From: Cellulomonas sp. Root930
Lineage (GTDB): Bacteria; Actinomycetota; Actinomycetes; Actinomycetales; Cellulomonadaceae
Length of the DNA stretch: 64,000 nt
Direction of reading: 5' to 3'
NCBI GenBank assembly: GCA_001429255.1
Contig: LMJI01000001.1
Coordinates: 1,405,256-1,469,255 of the forward strand
Under the pieces are notes generated by a model. The model was given only the letters and a program-made list of their open reading frames with translations, searched no databases and was not told the origin of the DNA. The position numbers and the translations under genes were made by a program. Each line of letters starts with the position of its first letter. Position 1 is the stretch's first letter. Below are positions 8,569-17,156 of the stretch, piece after piece.

Positions 8569-9843
8569 TCAGGCTCTCGGCGCGGCCGCCAGACTGCCAG
8601 GTGCCTCCGCTGCGTGCTCACCGCTCGGCGGCGCCGAGCTCGCGACGAGGATCCGCCCCAGGACGGCGACGACGATCCCGGCAGCCACGACGCCCAGGAG
8701 CGCGACGCGCAGGCTGGAGGCGTCGGCCACGACTCCGACGAGGGTCGGGGACACCAGGAACCCGACGCGCAGCAGCCAGCTGACGACGGTGAGCCCGACC
8801 CCGGCGGGCAGGCCGGGCAGCTCGTCCGCCGTGTGCATGACGGCGGGCACGAGCGTCGCGACGCCGAGCCCGGCCAGCGCGAAGCCGACGAGGGTCGTGG
8901 TCAGCGACGGGACGGCCAGCGCGAGCCCGAGGCCGAGCGCGATCGCCACACCGCCGAGGCGCGCCACGCGGCGCTGGCCGAAGCGGTCGACGACCCGGTC
9001 GCCGGTCAGGCGCCCGACCGTCATGGCGACCTGCAGCGAGACGAACGCCATGCCGGCCGCGGCGGCGCCGACGCCCACCTCGCCACGCAGGTACAGCGCG
9101 CCCCACGACGAGCCGGCGTCCTCCACGAACGCGCCGCACGCGGCGAGCACCCCGAGGGCGGCGAGCATCAGGAAGGTACGGCCGGCGACGTGCCGAAGCG
9201 ATCGGGCGCCGGCGGAGGGCTGATCGGCATCGGGATCGGCGCTGGTGCGCTCCGCGTCCTCGGGTCCGCGCAGCAGGAACCGGTGGACGAGGACGGCCGC
9301 GACGCCGAAGACCGCGGAGGTAGTGGCGATGTGGGTGGGCAGCGGGACGGCCAGGCCCGCGGCTGCGGCACCGAGCAGGCCGCCCAGGACGGCGCCGACG
9401 CTCCACAGCCCGTGGAAGGCGTTGATGATCGACCGGCCGTACAGGCGCTGGACGCGGAAGCCGTGGGCGTTCTGGGCCACGTCGATGATCGCGTCGAGCG
9501 CCCCTGCCACCAGGAAGAGGCCGGCCAGGACGACCCAGCTTCCCGCGAGCGGGACGGCGGCGACGGCTCCTGCGAGGGCGACCAGCCCGAAGGATGCGAC
9601 GGCGGCCGAGCCGAGCCTCTGGATCAGCAGCGGGGCGAGCAGCCCGGCGAGCAGGGCACCGAGCGGCATCGCCGCGATCGCGGCGCCGAGCGCGGCGTTG
9701 GTCAGGTCGAGCCGGTCCTTCACCTCGGGCAGCCTCGGCACGAGGTTGGCGTACAGGACGGCGTTGACGAGGAACACGACCGAGACCGCGGCGCGAGCGC
9801 GGCGTGCGGTGCGCGAGACGGTCGAGGGCAGCGGCGAGGTCAT
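8569..9843 (-). CDS. Major facilitator superfamily transporter
   Basis: Twelve hydrophobic helices are visible in 424 residues, with a first-loop motif 'NLVPRLPEVKDRLDLTNAALGAAIAAMPLGALLAG' of the Fucose/YbjJ-like MFS subgroup and 'VGRLTGDRVVDRFGQRRVARLGG' as the repeat of motif A in the second half. It is a proton-driven exporter or permease of unknown substrate. It diverges from a TetR gene with a strong palindrome between the two starts, the usual layout of an efflux pump repressed by its neighbour. Confidence 0.9.
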   Translation of the reverse strand: MTSPLPSTVSRTARRARAAVSVVFLVNAVLYANLVPRLPEVKDRLDLTNAALGAAIAAMPLGALLAGLLAPLLIQRLGSAAVASFGLVALAGAVAAVPLAGSWVVLAGLFLVAGALDAIIDVAQNAHGFRVQRLYGRSIINAFHGLWSVGAVLGGLLGAAAAGLAVPLPTHIATTSAVFGVAAVLVHRFLLRGPEDAERTSADPDADQPSAGARSLRHVAGRTFLMLAALGVLAACGAFVEDAGSSWGALYLRGEVGVGAAAAGMAFVSLQVAMTVGRLTGDRVVDRFGQRRVARLGGVAIALGLGLALAVPSLTTTLVGFALAGLGVATLVPAVMHTADELPGLPAGVGLTVVSWLLRVGFLVSPTLVGVVADASSLRVALLGVVAAGIVVAVLGRILVASSAPPSGEHAAEAPGSLAAAPRA

Positions 9844-9873
9844 GGGTCTCCGGGTGAGGCGAGGGTGTTGTGG

Positions 9874-9902
9874 TCAAGCGTACATATGATCTGTACGATT
9901 GA
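9874..9902. promoter_or_regulatory. TetR operator candidate between MFS and tetR genes
   Basis: TCAA-g-CGTACA, seven bases, then TGTACG-a-TTGA: ten of eleven positions pair in each arm. It sits in the 63-bp gap between divergent starts and ends four bases before the tetR ATG, so a bound dimer should block both promoters. Assignment to the adjacent TetR is inference from position. Confidence 0.6.
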
Positions 9903-9906
9903 ACAC

Positions 9907-10512
9907 ATGAGCCGTCCCGCCCGCGTCACTGCCCCCGGGGACCCCGCGATGACGCAGCGCCGGTCGCGGCGGCACGATCCCGAACGCCGGGGGCGGATCG
10001 TCGACGCGTGCCTCCAGGTCATCGGCGAGGTCGGCGTCGCCGGCGCCACGACACGCCGCATCGCCGCCGCCGCGGACGTGCCTCTCGGATCGATCACGTA
10101 CCACTTCACCGACGTGGACGAGCTGTTGCACGACGCGTTCGAGCGGTTCGCGCACCAGGTCAGCGACCGGTTCGAGGAGAGCATGTCGCGCGCGGGGGAC
10201 GTCGACGAGGCGCGCCGGGCGGTCGTCGACCTGATCAGCGTCCACGTGCTCGTCGACCCTCGTGAGCTGGTCCTGACCCACGAGCTGTACACCCTGGCGG
10301 CCCGCGACCCCGGCTACCGGCGCCTCACCCACGAGTGGATGGCGCGCAGCCGTCGCGCCCTGGAGCGGCACTTCGACCCGGCCACGGCACGGCTCCTGGA
10401 CGCGCTCATCGAAGGTCTGACGATCCACCGCGCCCTGGACACCGAGCCGCACGGGTCTGACGAGGTCGTGCGCGCCGTCGATCTGCTCACCCGCGCCCCG
10501 GCGCGCGACTGA
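9907..10512 (+). CDS. TetR-family transcriptional repressor
   Basis: The N-terminal HTH is typical: RGRIVDACLQVIGEVGVAGATTRRIAAAADVPLGSITYHFTDVDELL, followed by a ~140-residue helical ligand domain. Length is 201 residues from ATG 9907; a second ATG near 9949 would also keep the HTH. The gene is divergent from the MFS transporter and has a palindrome directly before its start, so it most likely represses the transporter and itself and is released by a transported compound. Confidence 0.9.
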   Translation: MSRPARVTAPGDPAMTQRRSRRHDPERRGRIVDACLQVIGEVGVAGATTRRIAAAADVPLGSITYHFTDVDELLHDAFERFAHQVSDRFEESMSRAGDVDEARRAVVDLISVHVLVDPRELVLTHELYTLAARDPGYRRLTHEWMARSRRALERHFDPATARLLDALIEGLTIHRALDTEPHGSDEVVRAVDLLTRAPARD

Positions 10513-10516
10513 CCGC

Positions 10517-11488
10517 TCAGACCGCGGCGAGCGGCTGGTCCTCTCGTCCGGCACCGGGCGCGTCGGCGAGCGGCGCGTTCGCCTCGAGGACCTCGCGGTA
10601 CGGACGGAGGTGCGTGAACAGCTCGTCCTTCAGCGGGTTGAGACGCCGGGTCACGATGACGCGCACCTGGTAGACGGCGACGGCGACGTTGGCCGCGAGC
10701 GACAGGGCCGACACCACGAACAAGGCGCGCTCGTCGTGCGAGGACTCGACGGCGAACTGCGACGACGTGACGAACGTCGGGACCGCCATCGTGAACATCA
10801 TCCAGAGGGCGAGCGTGTGCGCACGGTGCTGCAGCCAGGCGCCCTTCTTGAGGAAGAACGCGGGGATCGTGCAGGAGATCAGCAGTGCGGCACCGGCGTA
10901 GAATGCGTGGTCGCCGACGCAGTTGTAGACGTAGGCGAAGTTCCACAGGTCGTACGCGATGATCCAGAACCAGAGCATGTCCGGCCAGATCATGTCCTTG
11001 GACCTGTCCCGCGACACGATGATCCCGACCCAGCCGCAGATGGTGAGCGCGTTGAGGATGCCGGCGATCCCGTTCATGTAGTTCCAGACGCCGCCGACCA
11101 TGAACACGCCGTCGTGCATGCCCTGCAGGCCTGCGACCTGGAAGTCACGGATGACGGCCTCGCCGATGTTGACCGCGAGGATCAGCGCGGGGAAGAGCAG
11201 CATCCAGCGGTTCTTGGAGAGTCGACCGACGTACCGGAGCGCCATGAAGCCGAGACAGCCGGCCAGCGCGGAGTAGACCTTCACCCAGTGGAACCAGGTG
11301 CCGGTCGAGGAGCCCTCGCCGGCGGTCGACGGCCACACGAACACGGTCAGGACCAGGGGCAGCGCGACGAAGAACGCGATCCCGGCCCACTTCCAGCGGC
11401 GGGTGACCTCGTTGAGGGCGATGAGGGCGCCGAGGACGACGAACCACATCGCCCACGACTGCCAGCCGATGGTGTCGAACAGGAACAT
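10517..11488 (-). CDS. DUF5692-like multi-helix membrane protein
   Basis: The 323-residue protein starts MFLFDTIGWQSWAMWFVVLGALIALNE behind GAGGAGG and has about eight to nine hydrophobic helices, many Trp/Tyr residues, and the internal stretch 'DMLWFWIIAYDLWNFAYVYNCVGDHAFYAG'. I match it to the DUF5692 family of actinobacteria and firmicutes from memory of that N-terminus; its function is unknown. A TetR gene diverges from it, with a perfect CTGGACAC/GTGTCCAG palindrome in the gap, so expression is probably switched by a ligand. Confidence 0.65.
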   Translation of the reverse strand: MFLFDTIGWQSWAMWFVVLGALIALNEVTRRWKWAGIAFFVALPLVLTVFVWPSTAGEGSSTGTWFHWVKVYSALAGCLGFMALRYVGRLSKNRWMLLFPALILAVNIGEAVIRDFQVAGLQGMHDGVFMVGGVWNYMNGIAGILNALTICGWVGIIVSRDRSKDMIWPDMLWFWIIAYDLWNFAYVYNCVGDHAFYAGAALLISCTIPAFFLKKGAWLQHRAHTLALWMMFTMAVPTFVTSSQFAVESSHDERALFVVSALSLAANVAVAVYQVRVIVTRRLNPLKDELFTHLRPYREVLEANAPLADAPGAGREDQPLAAV

Positions 11489-11568
11489 CGCGACCTCCTC
11501 GCGGACCGCCCGTGGCCGCCATGGCTGCGGGGTCGCTAGACCGTAGGAACTCCCCGCCCGAGCGGGCA

Positions 11569-11594
11569 CTGGACACCCGGCGGGATGTGTCCAG
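11569..11594. promoter_or_regulatory. Perfect palindromic operator between DUF5692-like and tetR genes
   Basis: CTGGACAC and GTGTCCAG are exact inverted repeats with a 10-bp spacer, about 80 bp from the membrane-protein start and about 100 bp from the regulator start. TGGACA-type palindromes are known for DhaS-like TetR proteins, the class of the neighbouring regulator. Confidence 0.6.
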
Positions 11595-11691
11595 CGCGCG
11601 GCTCGCCGGGGCCTCGCCGGGCGCGGTGCCGGCCGTCTCCTGGGACCTTCGACCTACGGCGACGAGGGGTGAACAGGCCGTTGATGGGGGT

Positions 11692-12300
11692 GTGAGCCAC
11701 GAGGACAGTCAGGACGCGCGCCGCACGGACGCGCGCGACGCTCTGGCGTCGGCGCTCAAGACCCGACTCCGGTCCGAGCCGCTGGCCAGGGTCACGGTCA
11801 CGCACCTGACGCAGGACTGCGGGCTGACCCGGCAGGCGTTCTACTACCACTTCCACGACGTGCAGGAGCTCGCCGCGTGGGTGTTCGAGACCGAGGTCGC
11901 GGAGCAGGTGCGGGTGTCGGCCCATCACGACGCGTGGGCCGACGGGCTGGTGCGGCTGATGGGCTACCTGCGGGACAACCGGTCGTCGACGACCGCTGTC
12001 CTCGACGGGCTGGGCCGAGCGGGGCTGGAGCGCTTCCTGTTCTGGCAGATGAGGCCGGTGACCGCGGCCGTGGTGGAGGAGGTCGGCGGCGGGGGTCCGG
12101 CGAGCCCCGCCGACCGAGCGCTGGTCGTCGACTTCTACACGTCGGCCGTGCTGGCCGTGCTGCTTCGGTGGGTCTCGGACGGGATGGTCGGGGACCCGTA
12201 CCGGCTGGTCGGCGACGTGGAGCTGATGCTGCACGGATCCGTGCGGGAGTCCGTCACCCGGCTGGACGCCCGGGCGCGCGCCCCGCACGGACGCGGGTAG
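11692..12300 (+). CDS. TetR/AcrR-family regulator, DhaS-like
   Basis: The 202-residue protein has a HTH 'LARVTVTHLTQDCGLTRQAFYYHFHDVQELAAWVFETE', the form seen in DhaS-like TetR regulators, and a C-terminal helical domain containing 'FYTSAVLAVLLRWVSDGM', the usual TetR_C pattern of that class. GTG at 11692 follows a GGGGG stretch; an in-frame upstream extension has no RBS. It is divergent from the DUF5692-like membrane gene and probably controls it. The effector is unknown. Confidence 0.85.
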   Translation: MSHEDSQDARRTDARDALASALKTRLRSEPLARVTVTHLTQDCGLTRQAFYYHFHDVQELAAWVFETEVAEQVRVSAHHDAWADGLVRLMGYLRDNRSSTTAVLDGLGRAGLERFLFWQMRPVTAAVVEEVGGGGPASPADRALVVDFYTSAVLAVLLRWVSDGMVGDPYRLVGDVELMLHGSVRESVTRLDARARAPHGRG

Positions 12301-12304
12301 CTGC

Positions 12305-12430
12305 TCAGGGCTGGTCGGGGATCTCGGTCGGGGTCAGGTAGTCGCTCAGCCACTGCTGCGTCTCCACCGGGAGGCAGTCGGTCTCCCACATCGAGGCGAG
12401 CGCGATGCCGGTCAGGACCCGACACGCTGG
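12305..12430 (-). pseudogene. Possible 3' remnant of a lost gene
   Basis: Reading the minus strand, an open stretch of 41 codons without a good start ends in 'MWETDCLPVETQQWLSDYLTPTEIPDQP' and a stop. The composition is protein-like and differs from the shadow frames around it, but there is no RBS before the one internal ATG (12391). It could be the tail of a deleted gene or a very small ORF. I do not recognise the family. Confidence 0.25.
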
Positions 12431-12495
12431 TCATCGGCATCCGTGGCGGATCGCTGTAGGCGGCGTTCGAGTGACGGACTGGGACTATTGCGCCC

Positions 12496-12978
12496 ATGAC
12501 ACCCAGGGCGACATCGGCGGCGCAGGAGTGCATCTTCTGCGCCATCGTGGCAGGGCGGGCCGAGGCCAGCGTGGTGTACGAGGACGAGACCGTCGTGGCG
12601 TTCATGGACCTGGAGCCCGTCACGCGTGGCCATCTCCTCGTCGTGCCACGGAAGCACGCCGTGGGCCTCGAGGACCTCGATCGAGCCACCAGCGCTCACG
12701 TGTGGTCGGTCGGTCACGACCTGGCGCGAGCCCTGCGACGCTCCGACCTGCGCTGCGAGGGGATCAACGTCTTCCTCTGTGACGGCGAGGTCGCGTTCCA
12801 GACGGTCTTCCACTTCCACCTTCACGTCATCCCCCGCTACGCGGGAGACGGCTGGACGATCACCCCCGACGTGGCGGAGCGCGGGAGGTCGCTGCTCGAC
12901 AGCGACGCGCAAGCCATCAAGGCCGCGATCGCGTCCACGGAAGCCACCGATAGTGTCTCCGACCGTGTGGATCTATGA
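12496..12978 (+). CDS. HIT-family nucleotide hydrolase (first copy)
   Basis: The 160-residue protein has CIFCAIVAGRAEASVVYEDETVVAFMDLEPVTRGHLLVVPRKHA and the catalytic histidine triad in HFHLHVIPR near residue 113, so it is a HINT/Fhit-like nucleotide phosphoramidase or dinucleotide hydrolase. The Cys-x-x-Cys near the N-terminus may bind zinc as in HinT relatives. The next gene begins inside its 3' end (14-bp overlap), so the two are translationally coupled. Confidence 0.92.
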   Translation: MTPRATSAAQECIFCAIVAGRAEASVVYEDETVVAFMDLEPVTRGHLLVVPRKHAVGLEDLDRATSAHVWSVGHDLARALRRSDLRCEGINVFLCDGEVAFQTVFHFHLHVIPRYAGDGWTITPDVAERGRSLLDSDAQAIKAAIASTEATDSVSDRVDL

Positions 12979-13498
12979 GCCGGGGTCGTCGATCCAACGG
13001 TTCGAGGTGCTGCACGACCAGGTATGGCTGCGGCATCCGGTGACCGTCGTGTCAGACGACGGCGCAACCCTCGCGGTCCGCCTCGATCCCGGCTCCGGCT
13101 TCACGTTCCCTTCGCACCCGTTCGGGGCTCACCCGTGGAGCTCGCGCGCCGCATGGGGGTCCACGGTGGTGCTCCAGCTCCATCGAGCCGGTGATCACTA
13201 CAGCGTCTGGAAGTTCTTCGACTGCGCCGGGACGTTCCTGCACTGGTACGTGAACTTCGAGGCGCCCATCGTGCGCGGACCTGAGGGGTTCGAGACCAAT
13301 GACCACGGGCTGGACCTGATCGTCCACCCCGACGGCCGGCGCGAGTGGAAGGACGTGGCTGACCTCCACTGGCAGCGAGTCACGGGCCGCATCGACGAGG
13401 GAACCGTGGGCCGAGTGCTGGCGGCGGCCGCCGACGTGACCGCTCAGCTGGACGCGAACGCCCACTGGTGGAGCCGATGGGACGGCTGGACGCCATGA
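12965..13498 (+). CDS. DUF402-domain protein
   Basis: The 177-residue protein starts with GTG inside the end of the first HIT gene. It carries the DUF402 pattern '[56 protein letters not shown]', which contains the conserved W-Y-V-N-x-E and D-L-x-V motifs of the FomD/Ntdp-like nucleoside di- or triphosphatases. Those enzymes hydrolyse nucleotides or CMP-phosphonates with a divalent metal. Lying between two HIT genes, it supports a nucleotide-hydrolysis operon; the true substrate is unknown. Confidence 0.85.
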   Translation: MWIYEPGSSIQRFEVLHDQVWLRHPVTVVSDDGATLAVRLDPGSGFTFPSHPFGAHPWSSRAAWGSTVVLQLHRAGDHYSVWKFFDCAGTFLHWYVNFEAPIVRGPEGFETNDHGLDLIVHPDGRREWKDVADLHWQRVTGRIDEGTVGRVLAAAADVTAQLDANAHWWSRWDGWTP

Positions 13499-13977
13499 CC
13501 ACACCGAGCCACGAGCCGGCCGACTACAGCTGTCCGTTCTGCCTGCTCCAGGTCGGCGTCGTGAGCGAGCACAACCAGCCGAGCGACGTCGTCGCTACCA
13601 CGGAGCTCGCTCTCGCCCGGATCTCGCCCAAGTGGTGGCCCGCCAACCCAGGGGCGGCACTGGTGATCCCTCGGGAGCATCACGAGAACGTCTACGACCT
13701 TCCGCGGGCGACCGGGCACGCCGTGTGGGACCTCGTTCAGCAGGTCGCGGTCGCGATGCGCACGGCCTATGCGTGCGACGGCATCTCGGTCCGGCAGCAC
13801 AACGAGCCGGCGGGGGGTCAGGACGTCTGGCACCTCCACGTCCACGTCTTCCCGCGCTACGACGGCGACCGTCTGTACGAGCGAGACCTCGAGGCCCGAT
13901 GGGTCGCCGCCGACGAGCGTGCACGGTACGCACGAGTGCTGGCCGCGGAGCTGGACCGCCTGCGCGACCATCCGTAG
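13495..13977 (+). CDS. HIT-family nucleotide hydrolase (second copy)
   Basis: It begins ATGA over the stop of the DUF402 gene. The 160-residue product shows CPFCLLQVG near the N-terminus and the triad [10 protein letters not shown] near residue 113. It is only distantly similar to the first HIT protein of the same operon, so it is not a recent duplication. An upstream in-frame ATG (13477) exists but lacks support. Likely a cytoplasmic nucleotide phosphoramidase or AppnA-type hydrolase. Confidence 0.9.
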   Translation: MTTPSHEPADYSCPFCLLQVGVVSEHNQPSDVVATTELALARISPKWWPANPGAALVIPREHHENVYDLPRATGHAVWDLVQQVAVAMRTAYACDGISVRQHNEPAGGQDVWHLHVHVFPRYDGDRLYERDLEARWVAADERARYARVLAAELDRLRDHP

Positions 13978-14042
13978 TCAACCCACCGCGGTTCGATCAG
14001 GGACACTGGGTGGCAGCAACTGAGCGTCGACGAGGAGTCACC

Positions 14043-14963
14043 GTGCCCGAAGGAACTGTCCGTTGGTTCGACGCCGAGCGGGGGTTCGGCTTCCTCTACC
14101 TCGGAGACGGGGCCGACGACCTGTTCGTGCACGCGTCCGAGATCGTCGGCAACGACGACGTCCTGCGCGAGGGGCAGGTCGTCGAGTTCGAGCTGGGCGA
14201 GGGCGACCGCGGCCCGCAGGCCCGCCGCGTCCGGATCACCGGCGACCACGCCCCGGACGCACTCCTGGGGGTGCTCGGCACGGTCTCCTGGTACGAGCCG
14301 GGCAAGGGCTACGGCTTCATCACGCCCGATGGTGGGGGTGCGGAGATCTTCGTGCACAGCTCGGCCATCGTCGGCGGCGGCGTGATCTCGGACGGGCAGC
14401 GGGTGGCGTTCCTGGTGGTCGAGGGCGACAAGGGGCCGCAGGCGGACCACCTGCTGCCGCTCGGGGCAGAGGCGACCGGGCGACCCCGGGCGTCCGACGG
14501 AGCGGACGGCACCGTGTCCTGGTACGACGGGGAGAAGGGCTTCGGGTTCGTCACCCCCGACTCGGGCGCCGAGGACCTCTTCGTCCACGTCCGCGCGCTG
14601 CCCGCGGGCGTGACCGAGCTGTCCGAGGGCGATCGTGTGACCTACGACGTCGGCACGAGCGAGAAGGGCCTCCAGGCCCGCAACATCCGGCTCGTGGGGA
14701 GCGCCCCCGCGGCGCCGGCGCGCGGTCGGTCGGGTCCTCCGAGGGAGTCCGACGGTCCTGTGCGCGGCGGCGAGGGCGTGGTCGCGCGCTACGACGCGGA
14801 GCGCGGGTTCGGCTTCATCACCCCGGACGCGGGCGGCGCGGACCTGTTCGTGCACGTGTCGGTCGTGCGGGGTGCCGACGCGCTGGAGGAGGGCGACCGG
14901 GTCCGGTACCAGGTGCGCCAGAGCGATCGGGGACCGCAGGCGGACAGCGTCGAACGGGTCTGA
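14043..14963 (+). CDS. Protein of four tandem cold-shock domains
   Basis: Each ~67-residue unit has the RNP-1 and RNP-2 core: G(T/V)[13 protein letters not shown]...DDLFVH, then [17 protein letters not shown]...[24 protein letters not shown]...DLFVHV and [16 protein letters not shown]...DLFVHV, each ending in the '(D/E)KGPQA' or 'RGPQA' strand. Linkers of 10-30 residues, one rich in Pro/Arg, separate them. Ordinary bacterial Csp proteins have a single domain of about 70 residues. It should bind single-stranded RNA or DNA with high avidity. GTG at 14043 has AGGAG upstream. It stands alone. Confidence 0.93.
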   Translation: MPEGTVRWFDAERGFGFLYLGDGADDLFVHASEIVGNDDVLREGQVVEFELGEGDRGPQARRVRITGDHAPDALLGVLGTVSWYEPGKGYGFITPDGGGAEIFVHSSAIVGGGVISDGQRVAFLVVEGDKGPQADHLLPLGAEATGRPRASDGADGTVSWYDGEKGFGFVTPDSGAEDLFVHVRALPAGVTELSEGDRVTYDVGTSEKGLQARNIRLVGSAPAAPARGRSGPPRESDGPVRGGEGVVARYDAERGFGFITPDAGGADLFVHVSVVRGADALEEGDRVRYQVRQSDRGPQADSVERV

Positions 14964-14970
14964 GCCAGCC

Positions 14971-16449
14971 CTAGAGAACGACCTCGACGACCTTGCGGAT
15001 CGCGAAGTCGCCGCTGCGGATCTCGACCTCCTCGCGTGCGACCAGGACTGCTGAGCCGTGGTCGACGCGGTAGGAGACGTCCCGGGTGTCCGGCAGGAGG
15101 ACCAGCTCGGAGTCGCTGCGGCCATCGCAGCGGAGCTGTCGCTCGAGGTCCGCGATCGCGCGACCGAGAGACTCGTCGACGTCGACCTCGTACCCGTCCG
15201 ACGGTGCAGCCTCGACGGCGTCGACCACGGCGACGGTCCGGTCGGAGACGCTGCACACGGTGCCCCCTGCGTCGAGCGTGACGCTCACATGGCCGTCGTG
15301 GCCTCGGGCCATCGGCGTCCCGTCGTACATCTGCCGGAAGTGGGCGGTGAAGTCGGCGATGGCCGTCTCGGTCTGGTCGCCGTCCTGGCTCGCGCCGCCG
15401 TGCTCGGTCACCGTGAGAGCGTCGAGCACCAGCTCGGTGTCCAGCTCCAGAGAACGGACCGTCTGCTCGGCGATCTCCCTGGCGTCGTCCACGTCGATCG
15501 GTCGGACGTAGCGGTCCGGCTCGGCCAGGAACGCCTCGTAGGACCCGTCCGGCGACAGGACGAGACGTGGGCCGACGAGGGCGTCGTCGCCGTCGTTCCG
15601 GTGCTCGGGATCGGGCGACGCCGCGGACGCGATCCACGGCCGGAGCCCGAACCGGTCGCCCAGGTTCCGCGCGACCTCGTCGTCGACAGGCCGACGCTCC
15701 ACCGAGAGGCGCATCGGTGACGGCGGGACCGTGATCGTGATGACGACCTCGATCACCGTCGGGCCGGCCCACCTCCACCAGTACCAGTTGTCGGAGACGG
15801 CACCGCCGTGGAACAGGCGCTCGTTCCAGAGCCGGTCCTGTGCCTCTTCGGCGGTCGCGCCGGAGGCGGTCGACGACGGCCGGTGGTTCGTCAGGGTCGA
15901 GAACGCAGCGTCCTGCCACGACTGGCTGAACGACTTCCCCTTGTTCCACTCCCGGAAGAACCCGGCGCCGAGTCCACCCACGTCGTAGGTGAGCCCGTCG
16001 AAACCGAAGATCATCCGCGCGCCCTTGTTCGGCTCCGCCCAGGTGCGCCAGGGGTTCTGGCCCCCCTGCACCTCGAGCGAGTGGCAGCCGTGGAGCATCA
16101 GGTAGCGCAGGCGCTGGTCGCCGAACGACATCCGCGTGGACTCGGCCAGGAAGGTGTTGTCCCAGGTGCGGCCCATCGCGGCGACGTAGCGGCCGTCCGC
16201 CGCCATGCCCATGTGCGTGTAGGTGTGGAGCACACGGACGGAGTCCATGCCGAGGCTGTCCTGCCAGTTGTCGTACTCCCGGTTGAACCGCCACTCGCGG
16301 ACGTCGTCGTCCTGCGCGTGGAAGTTGACCCCGCTGAACTGTCGGACGTAGTCGAGGAACGCCCTCACGTCGCCGTGCGGAGTGCTCAGTGCCGCGTCTC
16401 CGTTCGGGAACGCCTGCACCGAGACGCCTGCGTACATGTTGTCGGCCAC
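14971..16449 (-). CDS. DUF6345-like protein with possible caspase-like fold
   Basis: The 492-residue protein starts with GTG at 16449 behind AGGGGAG. Its N-terminal half has a His region 'VLHTYTHMGM' and, about 70 residues later, 'LRYLMLHGCHSLEVQ', spaced like the His/Cys dyad of caspase-like and DUF6345 proteins. I assign DUF6345 by this pattern only. The C-terminal half from about residue 260 is a beta-rich region with repeated 'VTLDAGGTVCSV'-type strands and no clear family. There is no signal peptide. It could be a peptidase or peptidase-like binding protein. Confidence 0.5.
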   Translation of the reverse strand: MADNMYAGVSVQAFPNGDAALSTPHGDVRAFLDYVRQFSGVNFHAQDDDVREWRFNREYDNWQDSLGMDSVRVLHTYTHMGMAADGRYVAAMGRTWDNTFLAESTRMSFGDQRLRYLMLHGCHSLEVQGGQNPWRTWAEPNKGARMIFGFDGLTYDVGGLGAGFFREWNKGKSFSQSWQDAAFSTLTNHRPSSTASGATAEEAQDRLWNERLFHGGAVSDNWYWWRWAGPTVIEVVITITVPPSPMRLSVERRPVDDEVARNLGDRFGLRPWIASAASPDPEHRNDGDDALVGPRLVLSPDGSYEAFLAEPDRYVRPIDVDDAREIAEQTVRSLELDTELVLDALTVTEHGGASQDGDQTETAIADFTAHFRQMYDGTPMARGHDGHVSVTLDAGGTVCSVSDRTVAVVDAVEAAPSDGYEVDVDESLGRAIADLERQLRCDGRSDSELVLLPDTRDVSYRVDHGSAVLVAREEVEIRSGDFAIRKVVEVVL

Positions 16450-16534
16450 TGTTCTCCCCTGATGGTTCGTGGTCCGCACGGTGCGGGCTGCACAGGGGAG
16501 GAGCGCGACCGACGAAGGGTGATACCCCGGCTCC

Positions 16535-17101
16535 TCAGGTAGCGCTTCGTACCGCGTGGCGCACGTAGATCACGCCGTTGCCGAACCGTCGGTGATCCAG
16601 CAGCTCCAGGTCGAGCCGAACGCCCCGCGGCAGCGCCGGCTTGCCGCCGCCCACGAGCACCGGGCACAGCAGCAGCACGCATTCGTCGACGAGCCCGTGC
16701 CGGAACGCCTCAGCCCCGAGGGTCGCGCCGCCGATGCTCAGGTCCGAGCTGGACGCGTCCTTGAGCCGTCGTACCTCCTCGGGATCGAACTGCCGCTCGA
16801 TCCTCGTGCGCGCCGTCGACACCGCGTCGAGCGTCGTGGAGTAGACGACCTTGTCGGCGTCGCGCCAGATCCCCGCGTACTCGCGGACGACGGCTGGTTC
16901 GTCCGTCAACCAGTCGTCGTCTTCCCAGACGCGCATCGTCTCGTACATGCGGCGGCCGTAGAGCGACGTGCCGATGTGCCGCTCGTGCTCGTTCCAGAAC
17001 GCATGCACCGCTTCGTCGGGTACCGACCAGTCGAAGGAGCCGTTCTCGTCCTCCAGGTAGCCGTCGAGCGAGGTGTTGGCTGCGTAGATCAGCTTGCCCA
17101 T
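16535..17101 (-). CDS. Dihydrofolate-reductase-like (RibD C-terminal) reductase
   Basis: The 188-residue protein matches the RibD_C/DHFR superfamily: MGKLIYAANTSLDGYLEDENGSFDW, the binding segment 'LYGRRMYETMRVW', then 'DLSIGGATLGAEAFRHGLVDECVLLLCPVLVGGGKPALP' and an end strand. Members reduce pterin or pyrimidine intermediates with NADPH; many stand-alone actinobacterial copies have no known substrate. It has no neighbours of riboflavin or folate synthesis. Confidence 0.88.
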   Translation of the reverse strand: MGKLIYAANTSLDGYLEDENGSFDWSVPDEAVHAFWNEHERHIGTSLYGRRMYETMRVWEDDDWLTDEPAVVREYAGIWRDADKVVYSTTLDAVSTARTRIERQFDPEEVRRLKDASSSDLSIGGATLGAEAFRHGLVDECVLLLCPVLVGGGKPALPRGVRLDLELLDHRRFGNGVIYVRHAVRSAT

Positions 17102-17156
17102 GGGTGCCTCCGGCCGGACGGGGATCTCGTCGTCGGCCGGCGAGAGGTCCGTCTCC

